64,000 bases of DNA from Roseovarius nubinhibens ISM (GTDB taxonomy: Bacteria > Pseudomonadota > Alphaproteobacteria > Rhodobacterales > Rhodobacteraceae). The translations under genes and the position numbers were made by a program. The stretch is from positions 566,966 to 630,965 of the forward strand of contig NZ_CH724156.1 in NCBI RefSeq assembly GCF_000152625.1, in the 5' to 3' direction. Numbering within the stretch: the first letter of the stretch is position 1; each line of letters starts with the position of its first letter. Below, piece by piece: positions 51,543 through 60,725 of the stretch. Below the pieces are notes generated by a model, which saw nothing but the letters and a program-made list of their open reading frames with translations, had not been told where the DNA came from and searched no databases.

Positions 51543-52712
51543 ATGGCCGTGGACATACATCCTTCCACTCACCCCCCTCTCCCACCCACCACGGAAGATG
51601 CGCGGTTGTCGTGGCTTCGCCTGTTGCGCTCTCGCCGGGTCGGCATCACCACATTCTACCGGCTCCTGGCGAAATTCGGCACCGCCGAAAACGCGCTCGC
51701 GGCGCTGCCTGACATTGCCCGCGCCGCCGGTGTCACCGATTACATCCCCTGCCCCGAAGGCGTCGCCCATATAGAAATGCGCAATGCCGCCCGCCACAAG
51801 GCGCGGTTTCTCGCCATCACCGATGCCGACTACCCCGCCGCGCTGCGCGACATCCCCGATCCGCCGCCCTTTCTCTGGGTCACCGGCGACATCTCCGTTC
51901 TCTCTCGCCCGATGATCGCACTGGTTGGCGCACGCAACGCCTCCTCGCTCGGCATGCGCATGTCGCGGGCCTTGGCCTCGGATCTGGGCCGCGCCGGCTA
52001 TGTCGTGGTCTCCGGCCTCGCCCGTGGCATCGACACCGCCGCCCATCGCGCCGCGCTCGACAGTGGCACCATCGCCGTCATGGCGGGCGGCGTCGATGTC
52101 ATCTACCCGGTGGAAAACGACCGGCTCGCCGTCGATCTTCTGGCCCATGGGCTGCGCCTGTCGGAAAATGCCATGGGGCTCGCCCCGCAGGCCCGCCATT
52201 TCCCCCAGCGCAACCGCTTGATCAGCGGTCTCGCCCGCGCCGTCGTCGTGGTCGAGGCCGCCGCCAAATCCGGCTCTCTCCTGACCGCGCGCAATGCGCT
52301 CGATCAGGGGCGCGAGGTGCTGGCGGTGCCGGGCCATCCCTTCGACGCCCGCGCCGCAGGCTGCAACATGCTCATCCGCGATGGTGCCCGCCTGGTGCGC
52401 GATGCCCGCGACGTGCTCGAACTTCTGACCGAGGAGGCACCAGCCCGCGCCGCCACGCCCGAGCCGCCCACCCCTGATCCCACTGTGGCCCCCGACATCC
52501 CCGCAGCCCCGCCCGAAAAGCGCAGCCTGCGCGACACCGCCCAGCTCCACAGCCAGATCCTCAACCGGCTCGGCCCCTCGCCGCTGCCCGAGGATCAGCT
52601 CATCCGCGACATGGGTCTCGGCGCCAATGCGGTGGCCCCCGCGCTCGTCGATCTCGAGCTTGCGGGCCGCATTCAGCGGCAGGCAGGCGGGCTTTTGTCG
52701 CGCAATTCCTAA
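51543..52712 (+). CDS. dprA: DNA-processing protein DprA
   Basis: 389 residues. After an N-terminal SAM-like region comes the Rossmann domain with ALVGARNASSLGMRMSRALA and VSGLARGIDTAAHRAAL, PQRNRLISGLARAVVVVEA further on, and a C-terminal winged-helix-like DML1 segment. It loads RecA onto incoming single-stranded DNA during transformation. A GGAGGCACG site sets the ATG at 51543. Confidence 0.96.
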   Translation: MAVDIHPSTHPPLPPTTEDARLSWLRLLRSRRVGITTFYRLLAKFGTAENALAALPDIARAAGVTDYIPCPEGVAHIEMRNAARHKARFLAITDADYPAALRDIPDPPPFLWVTGDISVLSRPMIALVGARNASSLGMRMSRALASDLGRAGYVVVSGLARGIDTAAHRAALDSGTIAVMAGGVDVIYPVENDRLAVDLLAHGLRLSENAMGLAPQARHFPQRNRLISGLARAVVVVEAAAKSGSLLTARNALDQGREVLAVPGHPFDARAAGCNMLIRDGARLVRDARDVLELLTEEAPARAATPEPPTPDPTVAPDIPAAPPEKRSLRDTAQLHSQILNRLGPSPLPEDQLIRDMGLGANAVAPALVDLELAGRIQRQAGGLLSRNS

Positions 52713-52735
52713 GCCCTCTGAAGGGCAAAAATCCC

Positions 52736-52793
52736 CACAGTCGCTTTACCGACGCGATACCGACGTGCTGCCGACCCGCCATTTGGCGGGTCG
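52736..52793. repeat. Intergenic repeat copy D (11-bp units), with hairpin
   Basis: CACAGTCGCTTT, then 11-bp-spaced ACCGACG, ACCGACG and GCCGACC cores. The last unit runs into a perfect 9-bp hairpin, CGACCCGCC-ATTT-GGCGGGTCG (52772-52793), that may end dprA transcription. This is the clearest copy of the family. Confidence 0.75.
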
Positions 52794-52815
52794 AAAACCG
52801 TCAAAAACCTCTGCA

Positions 52816-52845
52816 TTGACAAAGCCCCCCGTCGCGACACATGTT
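52816..52845 (+). promoter_or_regulatory. Possible topA promoter
   Basis: A consensus TTGACA (52816-52821) is followed at 18 bp by CATGTT, a weak -10 match, about 40 bp before the topA start. Confidence 0.4.
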
Positions 52846-52885
52846 CCGCCGCCACAGCCCATTCCATGAGTCGAAAGGTTAATTC

Positions 52886-55492
52886 ATGCCCGTTGTTGTC
52901 GTCGAATCTCCGGCCAAGGCCAAGACAATCAACAAATATCTGGGCTCGGATTACACCGTTCTGGCCTCTTACGGACACGTCCGCGACCTGCCTCCCAAGG
53001 ACGGCTCGGTCGACCCCGAGGCCGATTTCGACATGAAATGGGAGGTCGGCAACGACAGCAAGAAACATATCAAGGCCATCGCCGACGCCCTCAAGGACGA
53101 CAACGCCCTGATCCTCGCCACCGACCCCGACCGCGAAGGCGAAGCCATCTCCTGGCACCTCGAAGAAGCCCTGCGAAAACGCAAGGTTATCAAGAAAGAC
53201 ACCCCCGTCAGCCGGGTCGTCTTCAACGCGATCACCAAAGCCGCCGTGACCGAGGCCATGCAAAACCCGCGCGAAATCGACACCGCGCTGGTCGACGCCT
53301 ATCTCGCCCGCCGCGCGCTCGATTACCTCGTGGGCTTCAACCTCTCGCCGGTGCTTTGGCGCAAGCTCCCCGGCGCCCGCTCGGCCGGGCGCGTGCAATC
53401 CGTCTGCCTGCGTCTCATCGTCGAACGCGAGATGGAGATCGAGGCCTTCAACGCCCGCGAATACTGGTCGGTCAAGGCGCTGCTCGGCACCCCGCGCGGT
53501 CAGGAATTTGAGGCCCGCCTCGTCACCCTCGCCGGCAAGAAGCTCGACAAATACGACATCGAGAACGCCACCCAGGCCGAGCTCGCCGTGCAGGCCGTCT
53601 CCTCCCGCGATCTCTCGGTCCAGTCGGTCGAGGCCAAGCCCGCCTCGCGCAACCCGTCCGCCCCCTTCATGACCTCGACCCTGCAACAAGAGGCCAGCCG
53701 CAAATTCGGCATGGGCGCCCGCCAGACCATGAGCGCCGCCCAGCGTCTCTACGAGGCCGGCCACATCACCTATATGCGGACCGACGGCATCGACATGGCC
53801 CCCGAGGCGGTCACCGCCGCCCGCGACGCGATCACCGATCGCTATGGCGCCGAATATGTCCCCGGCAGCCCGCGCATCTACAAGAACAAGGCCAAGAACG
53901 CGCAAGAAGCCCACGAATGTATCCGCCCGACGGATATGACCCGCGACGCCGCCGCGCTCAAACTCACCGACGCCGATCAGCGCAAGCTCTATGATCTGAT
54001 CTGGAAACGCACCCTCGCCTGCCAGATGGAGAGCGCCCGCCTCGAACGCACCACCGTCGAAATCGGCAGCCAGGACGGCCAGGTCGGCCTGCGCGCCACC
54101 GGTCAGGTCGTGCTCTTCGACGGCTTCCTGCGCGTCTATGAAGAGGGCCGCGACGATGACGTGACCGAGGATGACGACAAGCGCCTGCCGCAGATCGCCC
54201 AGGGCGACGCCATGGCCAAACGCGACGTCACCCCGGAACAGCATTTCACCCAGCCACCGCCGCGCTACACCGAGGCGACGCTGGTCAAACGCATGGAAGA
54301 GCTCGGCATCGGCCGCCCCTCGACCTATGCCTCGATCGTCACCACGATCCAGGAACGCGAATATGTCACCAAGGACAAAAACCGCCTGATCCCCGAGGAC
54401 AAGGGCCGCATCGTCACGATCTTCTTGCTGAATTTCTTCCGCAAATACGTGGGCTATGAATTCACCGCCGATCTCGAAGAAGAGCTCGACGTCGTCAGCG
54501 CCGGCAATGCCGATTACAAACAGGTGCTCGCCCGCTTCTGGCGCGACTTCTCGGTGGCCATCGCCGAGACCTCGGAACTGCGCATCACCGAAGTGCTCGA
54601 CGTGCTCGACGCCGCGCTCGCCCCGACGCTCTACCCGCCGCGCGAAGACGGCTCCGATCCGCGCATCTGCCCGCTCTGCGGCGAGGGCAAGCTGCACCTG
54701 AAAACCTCGCGCTCCGGCGGTTTTGTCGGCTGCGGCAACTACCCCGAATGCCGCTACACCCGTCCCATCGGCGGCGAAGCGGGCGACAATGGCGACCGGG
54801 TGCTGGGCGAGGACAATGGCGACGAGATCAGCCTACGCTCGGGCCGGTTCGGCCCCTATGTGCAACGCGGCGAGGCCACCGAGGAAAACAACAAGAAACC
54901 GCCCCGCGCCTCGCTCCCCAAGGGCTGGCAGCCCGCCGAGATGGATCTCGACAAGGCGCTGCTGCTCCTGAGCCTGCCGCGCGAAGTCGGCCCCCACCCC
55001 GAAGATGGCGAGCTGATCGAGGCCGGCATCGGGCGCTATGGCCCCTTCGTCAAACATGGCCGCACCTATGCCAATCTCGAATCCGTCGATGAGGTCTTTA
55101 CCGTCGGCATGAACCGCGCCGTCGAAGTGCTGGCGCAAAAGGCCGCGCGTGGCGCCGGGCGCGGGGCTGCTGCGAAACCGCTCAAGGAACTGGGCGAGCA
55201 TCCCGAAAACGGCGGGCCGGTGAACGTGATGCCGGGCCGCTACGGGCCCTATGTCAAATGGGAAAAGGTCAACGCCACCATCCCCAAAGAGATCGAGCCG
55301 GAACAGGTGACCATGGAACAGGCGGTGGCGCTCCTCGCCGAAAAAGCCGCCAAGAAGGGCACCCGCAAAAAGGCAGCCCCCAAGAAGGCAGCCGCGAAAA
55401 AGCCCGCCGCCAAGAAAACCGCGGCCAAAAAACCGGCGGCCAAGAAACCTGCAGCCAAGAAGGCCCCCGCCAAAAAGGCCGAGGCCGACTAA
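52886..55492 (+). CDS. topA: DNA topoisomerase I
   Basis: 868 residues. A TOPRIM domain at the front (VVVESPAKAKTINKYLG; acidic DPDREGEA), the catalytic tyrosine in GHITYMRTDG, one C-terminal zinc ribbon (CPLCGEG ... CGNYPEC) and further TopA C-terminal repeats. The last about 40 residues are a lysine/alanine/proline tail made of AAKKP-type repeats, which adds general DNA affinity. It relaxes negatively supercoiled DNA. Start at the ATG before PVVVVESPAKA is standard. Confidence 0.98.
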   Translation: MPVVVVESPAKAKTINKYLGSDYTVLASYGHVRDLPPKDGSVDPEADFDMKWEVGNDSKKHIKAIADALKDDNALILATDPDREGEAISWHLEEALRKRKVIKKDTPVSRVVFNAITKAAVTEAMQNPREIDTALVDAYLARRALDYLVGFNLSPVLWRKLPGARSAGRVQSVCLRLIVEREMEIEAFNAREYWSVKALLGTPRGQEFEARLVTLAGKKLDKYDIENATQAELAVQAVSSRDLSVQSVEAKPASRNPSAPFMTSTLQQEASRKFGMGARQTMSAAQRLYEAGHITYMRTDGIDMAPEAVTAARDAITDRYGAEYVPGSPRIYKNKAKNAQEAHECIRPTDMTRDAAALKLTDADQRKLYDLIWKRTLACQMESARLERTTVEIGSQDGQVGLRATGQVVLFDGFLRVYEEGRDDDVTEDDDKRLPQIAQGDAMAKRDVTPEQHFTQPPPRYTEATLVKRMEELGIGRPSTYASIVTTIQEREYVTKDKNRLIPEDKGRIVTIFLLNFFRKYVGYEFTADLEEELDVVSAGNADYKQVLARFWRDFSVAIAETSELRITEVLDVLDAALAPTLYPPREDGSDPRICPLCGEGKLHLKTSRSGGFVGCGNYPECRYTRPIGGEAGDNGDRVLGEDNGDEISLRSGRFGPYVQRGEATEENNKKPPRASLPKGWQPAEMDLDKALLLLSLPREVGPHPEDGELIEAGIGRYGPFVKHGRTYANLESVDEVFTVGMNRAVEVLAQKAARGAGRGAAAKPLKELGEHPENGGPVNVMPGRYGPYVKWEKVNATIPKEIEPEQVTMEQAVALLAEKAAKKGTRKKAAPKKAAAKKPAAKKTAAKKPAAKKPAAKKAPAKKAEAD

Positions 55493-55669
55493 CCGGCCCA
55501 ATCGCGGGCCAATCGCGGCCTGTCACAAACCGCCAAATATCACGCGCCCGGCCCATAAGCGGTCGGGCGCCGTCATATTCAGGATCGCGCATTTGTGATC
55601 GCCCCGGACCTAGCTTCTGCCGCCCATCCCGTCCAGACAGGGCAAAAAACCAGAGCAGAAGGAAAGATC

Positions 55670-56254
55670 ATGACCAGAACACCCCTGACGCGCCGCCTGG
55701 TTCTGGGCGGCCTTGCCAGCGGCTTGACCGGCGTCCTCGCGGCCCCGGCCCTGCACGCCGCCCCCGCGCCCACCGTGCTGGCCCCCACCGGCACGCGCCG
55801 CAACGCGTCGAGCTTTACCATGCAGGACTGGCGCGACCATTTCGACACGCTCGACCAAGGCGCCATCGTCGCCGACACCGGCAGCCGCGCGCTCCATTAC
55901 TGGAATGCCGATGGCTCGGATTACCGGATCTACCCGACCTCGGTGCCGATGACCGAAGAGCTGACCAAGCGCGGCTATACCAAGGTCGTGCGCAAACGCG
56001 TCGGCCCCGACTGGACGCCCACGCCGAGCATGGTCGAACGCAATCCCGAGCTCAAATACATGCCCCCCGGCCCCGACAACCCGCTCGGCACCCATGCCAT
56101 GTATCTGAGCTGGCCCGCCTATCTCATCCATGGCACCCATGACACGCGCAAGATCGGCCGCCGCTCCTCGGATGGCTGTATCGGGCTCTATAATGAAAAG
56201 ATCGAAGAGCTCTATGCGCTGGTGCCCATCGGCACCCAGGTCCGCATCATCTAA
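55670..56254 (+). CDS. L,D-transpeptidase (YkuD domain), exported
   Basis: 194 residues. The N-terminus MTRTPLTRRLVLGGLASG has a twin-arginine-like signal. The YkuD domain ends with YLIHGTHDTRKIGRRSSDGCIGLYNEKI, holding the catalytic His and Cys; the usual Arg after the Cys-Ile (SxGCIR) is Gly here. It would cross-link peptidoglycan or attach lipoproteins. AGAAGGAAAG is the ribosome-binding site. It is convergent with the DMT permease gene. Confidence 0.92.
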   Translation: MTRTPLTRRLVLGGLASGLTGVLAAPALHAAPAPTVLAPTGTRRNASSFTMQDWRDHFDTLDQGAIVADTGSRALHYWNADGSDYRIYPTSVPMTEELTKRGYTKVVRKRVGPDWTPTPSMVERNPELKYMPPGPDNPLGTHAMYLSWPAYLIHGTHDTRKIGRRSSDGCIGLYNEKIEELYALVPIGTQVRII

Positions 56255-56271
56255 GCGAGATCATCCCGGGC

Positions 56272-57213
56272 CTACCCCGGCTTTGGCCCCGGCGGCACCC
56301 CGCCGCCGGTCGCCCCATCCGGGATGGTGGCCGCCCGTGCCCCCGCCCGGCGCTCGCGCAGCATGAGATAAACGCCCGAGGCGATGATCACCACGGCCCC
56401 CAACAGCGACCAGCCATCCGGCGCTTCGCCAAACACCGCCCAGGCGAGCACCATCCCCCAGACCAGCGCCGCATAACGAAACGGCGCGATAAAGCTCACC
56501 TCGCCCATCTGCGCCCCCCGGATCACCAGCACGAAGGCAAGGCAGAGCGCCGCTCCCGATCCCGCCGCCGCCCCGAGCGCCCGCAGGCCCAGAGGCCGCC
56601 ACTCCTCGCTGAGCCAGACCAAGGCGCTGGCGATCCCGATGATGGCCAGCGTCGACAAGAGCGCCACATGCACCGGGCTCACCTCGCGCGCGATGCCGCG
56701 CGTCACCACATCGCGCGCCGCCATACAGGCCGTGGCCAGCATCGCCAGCAGCGCATGGATCTGCAACGTCTCCGCCCCGGGCCGCACCACCATCGCCACG
56801 CCGAGCACGCTCACCAGCGCCGCCGCGCTGCGTTGCGGGCCGGGCCGCTCGCCATAGGCCAGCATGCCGCCCAGCATCAGAAACACCGGCAAGAGCTGAT
56901 TGACCGCAATCGCCCCCGACAAGGGCATATTGACCAGCGCCAGAACCCATAGGCTCAGCCCGCAAGCCTCGAACGCCACCCGAAGCCGCACCCGCCCCCG
57001 CCGCGCCAGCGCCCAGAGTCGCGCGGGCGTCGCCACGCCCCCCAGAAAGGGCGAGAGCAGCGTCAGGAACAGCAGCGCCGCGAGGCTGCGCAACAGCAGC
57101 GCCTGCTGCCAGGTCACATATTGGCCGAGCAGTTTGACAAAGGCGTCATTGCTGGTGAAGCAGACCATCGCCAAGGTGATGAGCAGCGCGGCGCGCAGAT
57201 TGTCGGTGTGCAT
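56272..57213 (-). CDS. DMT superfamily permease (EamA domains)
   Basis: 313 residues, ten helices in two EamA repeats, opening MHTDNLRAALLITLAMVCF. A GGAGGGACAGGG site precedes the ATG. It is only distantly similar to the DMT gene at 12,976. Substrate unknown. It is divergent from the CoA-transferase operon (177-bp gap). Confidence 0.9.
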   Translation of the reverse strand: MHTDNLRAALLITLAMVCFTSNDAFVKLLGQYVTWQQALLLRSLAALLFLTLLSPFLGGVATPARLWALARRGRVRLRVAFEACGLSLWVLALVNMPLSGAIAVNQLLPVFLMLGGMLAYGERPGPQRSAAALVSVLGVAMVVRPGAETLQIHALLAMLATACMAARDVVTRGIAREVSPVHVALLSTLAIIGIASALVWLSEEWRPLGLRALGAAAGSGAALCLAFVLVIRGAQMGEVSFIAPFRYAALVWGMVLAWAVFGEAPDGWSLLGAVVIIASGVYLMLRERRAGARAATIPDGATGGGVPPGPKPG

Positions 57214-57389
57214 CCCTGTCCCTCCGGCGGGCGAGTGTGGCCAGCCTCACCGCAACTGTCCAGCCGCCATCGCCCCGTGCAAGGGCGCAGAGCCCGTGGC
57301 GTAGAAATACCTAGCCACCGCGCGCCCCGTTGACAGGCTGGCCGCCGCTCGTCACAACCCCTCCATCTTACATGAGAGAGGAGAGTTTC

Positions 57390-58085
57390 GTGGGCAAGAT
57401 CTATGGCTCTGCCGCCGAGGCGCTGGATGGGCTGCTCTTTGACGGCATGACGATTGCCGCGGGTGGCTTTGGGCTTTGCGGCATTCCCGAACTTCTGCTG
57501 AGCGCCATTCGCGACGCCGGCACCAAGGATTTGACATTCGCCTCCAACAACGCGGGCGTGGATGATTTCGGCATCGGCATCCTGCTGCAGACGCGGCAGG
57601 TGAAGAAGATGATGTCCTCCTATGTCGGCGAGAACGCCGAATTCATGCGCCAGTATCTTGCAGGCGAGCTCGAGATCGAGTTCAACCCCCAAGGCACCCT
57701 GGCCGAGCGCATGCGCGCCGGCGGCGCGGGCATCCCGGGCTTCTACACCAAGACCGGCGTCGGCACCGAAGTGGCCGAAGGCAAGGAACACAAAGAGTTC
57801 GACGGCGAGACCTATATTCTCGAACGCGGCATCTTTGCGGATCTGAGCATCGTCAAGGCCTGGAAGGCCGACGAGACCGGCAACGCCATCTTCCGCAAGA
57901 CCGCGCGCAACTTTAACCCGCCCGCGGCCATGTGCGGCAAGACCTGCATCATGGAGGTCGAGGAAATCGTCCCCGTGGGCAGCCTTGACCCCGATGCCAT
58001 CCACCTGCCCGGCGTCTATGTGCACCGCCTTGTCCAAGGCACGCATGAAAAGCGCATCGAGCAACGCACTGTACGGGAGGCCTGA
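57390..58085 (+). CDS. scoA: Succinyl-CoA:3-oxoacid CoA-transferase, subunit A
   Basis: 231 residues from a GTG at 57390 placed 7 bases after GAGGAG; an ATG at 57372 is in frame but lies on the ribosome-binding site. Conserved segments are [46 protein letters not shown] and the C-terminal VHRLVQG. With subunit B it moves CoA from succinyl-CoA to acetoacetate. The stop is 2 bp before subunit B. Confidence 0.95.
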   Translation: MGKIYGSAAEALDGLLFDGMTIAAGGFGLCGIPELLLSAIRDAGTKDLTFASNNAGVDDFGIGILLQTRQVKKMMSSYVGENAEFMRQYLAGELEIEFNPQGTLAERMRAGGAGIPGFYTKTGVGTEVAEGKEHKEFDGETYILERGIFADLSIVKAWKADETGNAIFRKTARNFNPPAAMCGKTCIMEVEEIVPVGSLDPDAIHLPGVYVHRLVQGTHEKRIEQRTVREA

Positions 58086-58087
58086 TC

Positions 58088-58714
58088 ATGCCCTGGGACC
58101 GCAATCAAATGGCCGCTCGCGCCGCACGCGAGCTCGAAGACGGCACCTATGTCAATCTCGGCATCGGCATCCCGACCCTCGTGCCGAATTTCATCCCCGA
58201 GGGTGTCAGCGTCACGCTGCAATCAGAAAACGGGATGCTCGGCATGGGCCCCTTCCCGGTGGCGGGCAGCGAAGACGCTGACCTGATCAACGCCGGCAAG
58301 CAGACCATCACCGAACTGCCCGAGACCGCCTATTTCGACAGCGCCACCAGCTTTGGCATGATCCGTGGCGGCAAGATCGCCATGGCGATCCTCGGCGCGA
58401 TGGAAGTGGCCGAAAACGGCGATCTCGCCAACTGGATGATCCCCGGCAAGCTGGTCAAAGGCATGGGCGGCGCGATGGATCTCGTCGCCGGTGTCGGCCG
58501 CGTGGTGGTGGTCATGGACCACACCAACAAGCATGGCGACAGCAAACTGCTCAAATCCTGCACCCTGCCGCTCACCGGCGCGGGCGTGGTCAACCGCATC
58601 ATCACCAACCTCGGTGTGCTCGATGTGGTCGAGGGTGGTCTGAAGCTCGTCGAGCTCGCCGATGGCGTCACTGAGGACGAACTGCGCGCCGCGACCGAGG
58701 CCACGATCCTCTGA
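58088..58714 (+). CDS. scoB: Succinyl-CoA:3-oxoacid CoA-transferase, subunit B
   Basis: 208 residues. The catalytic glutamate is in [12 protein letters not shown], and the conserved [13 protein letters not shown] and [18 protein letters not shown] follow the family. It forms the active enzyme with subunit A. A terminator lies 20 bp downstream. Confidence 0.96.
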   Translation: MPWDRNQMAARAARELEDGTYVNLGIGIPTLVPNFIPEGVSVTLQSENGMLGMGPFPVAGSEDADLINAGKQTITELPETAYFDSATSFGMIRGGKIAMAILGAMEVAENGDLANWMIPGKLVKGMGGAMDLVAGVGRVVVVMDHTNKHGDSKLLKSCTLPLTGAGVVNRIITNLGVLDVVEGGLKLVELADGVTEDELRAATEATIL

Positions 58715-58734
58715 GCCGATATATATAGAATGAC

Positions 58735-58763
58735 AAAACGGCCCTCCGCGCGGGGGCCGTTTT
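58735..58763. terminator. Terminator after scoB, probably bidirectional
   Basis: A 10-bp perfect stem AAAACGGCCC / GGGCCGTTTT with a 9-nt loop, between scoB and the convergent lytic transglycosylase gene. A-rich and T-rich ends make it usable from both sides. Confidence 0.88.
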
Positions 58764-58793
58764 CATTTGGGCACTTATGGGTGACGCCCGGAT

Positions 58794-59672
58794 TTACTGC
58801 GCCGAGGCTAGGGTCAGCGCACAGCCATCGGTCACAAACTGCGGCCGCGTCTTGCACAGCCCCCGCGCCACCTCAAAGGCCGCCAGAACCTTGGGCACAT
58901 AATCGAGCGTCTCGGCATAGGGCGGCACGCCCTTGTGGCTCTTCACCGCGTTCTCGCCCGCGTTATACCCCGCCAGCGCGAGGATCGGATCGCCCTTGAA
59001 CTCGGTCAAGAGCCAGTCGAGATAGGCCACCCCGCCGCGAATATTCTCGCCCGCGTCGAGACTGTCCTTGACCCCGAACCGCGCCGCCGTGTCGGGGATG
59101 AGCTGCATCACCCCCTGCGCGCCCGCGCTGCTCACCGCATCGGCCCGGCCACCGGATTCCACCGCGATCACCGCCAAGACCAGCGCCGGCGACACCTCTT
59201 TGCCAAGCGTCGACACGAGGATCTGCGGCCCATAGGCGGCGGCGAGCTTTTGCAGATGCTGCAGCCGGAACTGCGGCGCGACCTCGCCCGCCGGCGGCTT
59301 GCTCAGCCGCAACAGCGCCGTCTCGAACCGCAACAGCGTCTCTTCGCTGACCCCCGTGGGGACACCATCCCAGAACCAGCCGTATTTGCCCCGCGCCGTC
59401 GCCACATCCGGCACGGCGGCCTGCGCCCCCCCGGCGTCGGCTTCGCCCGCAGATTGCGAGGGTCGGGGCGACGGGGTTTGCGCCGCAAACTCTTCGGGCG
59501 TGATCCGCACGTCGATCCGCTTGCGCGTTCCGGGTTTGGGCGGCTTGCCCATCTTAAAGGTGAATTCTGGAAACGGGGGGGGATCCTTGGCCCAGACAGG
59601 GGCGCTGTGCAGAAAGAGACCTGCTGCCACCATCAAAACCGCCCGGCCTGCCATCCGAGAGAGATACTGCAT
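58794..59672 (-). CDS. Lytic transglycosylase (SLT domain), exported
   Basis: 292 residues. A signal peptide (MQYLSRMAGRAVLMVAAGLF, cleavage near VWA-KD), a proline-rich linker, then a goose-lysozyme-like SLT domain with the catalytic Glu in VIAVESGGRADAVSSAGAQG, MQLIPDTAARFG and GYNAGENAV. It cleaves peptidoglycan glycan strands. It lies next to the Tad locus and could open the wall for pilus assembly, though it is transcribed away from it. A GTG two codons upstream is an alternative start. Confidence 0.93.
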   Translation of the reverse strand: MQYLSRMAGRAVLMVAAGLFLHSAPVWAKDPPPFPEFTFKMGKPPKPGTRKRIDVRITPEEFAAQTPSPRPSQSAGEADAGGAQAAVPDVATARGKYGWFWDGVPTGVSEETLLRFETALLRLSKPPAGEVAPQFRLQHLQKLAAAYGPQILVSTLGKEVSPALVLAVIAVESGGRADAVSSAGAQGVMQLIPDTAARFGVKDSLDAGENIRGGVAYLDWLLTEFKGDPILALAGYNAGENAVKSHKGVPPYAETLDYVPKVLAAFEVARGLCKTRPQFVTDGCALTLASAQ

Positions 59673-60022
59673 GTTCACTGCCCATCTTTATTTTTGGGCA
59701 AAGTATCACAGAATCCCGTCAATTGCGCCAGCTTCGGCGACAATCGCACCGGTTGATTCTGCTGATTCTTCATGTTTTCCGGGTGTTACGCCGCGAAGTG
59801 CAAAAAAGTTTATGAAAAATTTCCGTTATACTTCAAACAATTAACCCTTTTACCCGCAATTAATTCTGGTTGCGCGAAAATTGCACGAATCGCGCCCAAT
59901 TCCCGCCCGATTTCGCTGGCTATATCTCCCCATACCGCAGCCAAGGTCGTTTAGAGAGAGGCGGCCAGGACGGTGGAGCGGTTGTTAACTTGAGATTACA
60001 TGATCCTTTGGAGGGACGACTA
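59673..60022. other. 350-bp AT-rich regulatory gap upstream of the Tad locus
   Basis: The sequence is clearly AT-richer than the surrounding genes (for example 59,800-59,880). No gene is seen. It must contain the divergent promoters for the transglycosylase and the first Flp-like pilin, but no confident -35/-10 pair or operator was identified. Confidence 0.6.
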
Positions 60023-60232
60023 ATGACCAAATTCATCAATGCTTTCGTGAAAGACGAAGACGGTGCCGTGACTGTTGACTGGGTCGTGCTGACCGCAGCC
60101 ATCGTGGGCCTTGGTATTGCAGGCGTTGCCGCTGTCAGCGACGGCGTGGACGAGCTGGCCGGCCGTATCAGCGACGGTGTCCAAGCCGTTGACGTTGAAG
60201 GCGCACCGGCAGCCGGCGGCGAAGCTGAATAA
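60023..60232 (+). CDS. Flp-like type IVb pilin 1
   Basis: 69 residues: a short basic leader, cleavage site after Gly in KDEDG-AVTVDW, a hydrophobic helix (VVLTAAIVGLGIAGVAAV) and an acidic tail ending GEAE. In ordinary Flp pilins positions 5 and 6 after the cleavage are Glu-Tyr; here they are Asp-Trp. GGAGGG before the ATG sets the start. It is the first gene of the Tad locus and is followed by a strong hairpin. Confidence 0.88.
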   Translation: MTKFINAFVKDEDGAVTVDWVVLTAAIVGLGIAGVAAVSDGVDELAGRISDGVQAVDVEGAPAAGGEAE

Positions 60233-60254
60233 TCGCTCGCCGATACGATTTGAG

Positions 60255-60283
60255 AAAGCCGCGAACATCCTGTTTGCGGCTTT
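60255..60283 (+). terminator. Terminator/attenuator between the two pilin genes
   Basis: AAAGCCGCGAACA (60255-60267) pairs with TGTTTGCGGCTTT (60271-60283), a 13-bp stem including one G-T pair and a 3-nt loop, 22 bp after the first pilin stop. The T-tract is short, so partial read-through into the rest of the locus is likely. Confidence 0.75.
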
Positions 60284-60409
60284 GCTCACCCCCAGACTTC
60301 CAGGTTGCAGCGTCGCCTGACGTGGTGCCACAACGAGGCCCGCAAGGAACAGTTCATCATTTGCTTCGCCGTTGCACATCGTAATGCTGCTGAACAAAGG
60401 ATGAGTGCC

Positions 60410-60601
60410 ATGAAAACGCTCCTTAGAAATTTCCTAAAATCTGAATCGGGTGCGATCACCGTCGATTGGGTTGTTCTGACAGCCGCAATTGTCGGGCTTG
60501 GGCTGGCCGCCGTGGCCAGCGTCCACAACAGCACCAACGGTCTGTCCGAAAGGGTAGGCAACGCCGTGGCGATCACCACGCTCGGCACCGAGGGCGAATA
60601 A
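60410..60601 (+). CDS. Flp-like type IVb pilin 2
   Basis: 63 residues, paralogous to pilin 1: leader, cleavage Gly in KSESG-AITVDW, the same helix start VVLTAAIVGLG, and a tail ending GTEGE. The start at 60410 follows AAAGGA; an ATG at 60401 lies on that site. The Asp-Trp pair in place of Glu-Tyr is kept. The tail is different and shorter than in pilin 1, so this could be a minor pilin. Confidence 0.85.
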   Translation: MKTLLRNFLKSESGAITVDWVVLTAAIVGLGLAAVASVHNSTNGLSERVGNAVAITTLGTEGE

Positions 60602-60725
60602 CGCCGCCAGAACTTCATGATCCGCGCGTGGTTTCGCCACGAAGGGTCTCTAAACTGAACGCAACCCCGGCCATGACTCGTGCAGTGGAAGATGCGCCGG
60701 GAGAAAAACGGGAAAGGAACGCCCA

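Noticed and set aside
53038..53511. A second frame over topA giving an Arg/Pro-rich protein
   Set aside because: A shadow of the topA coding frame in GC-rich DNA.
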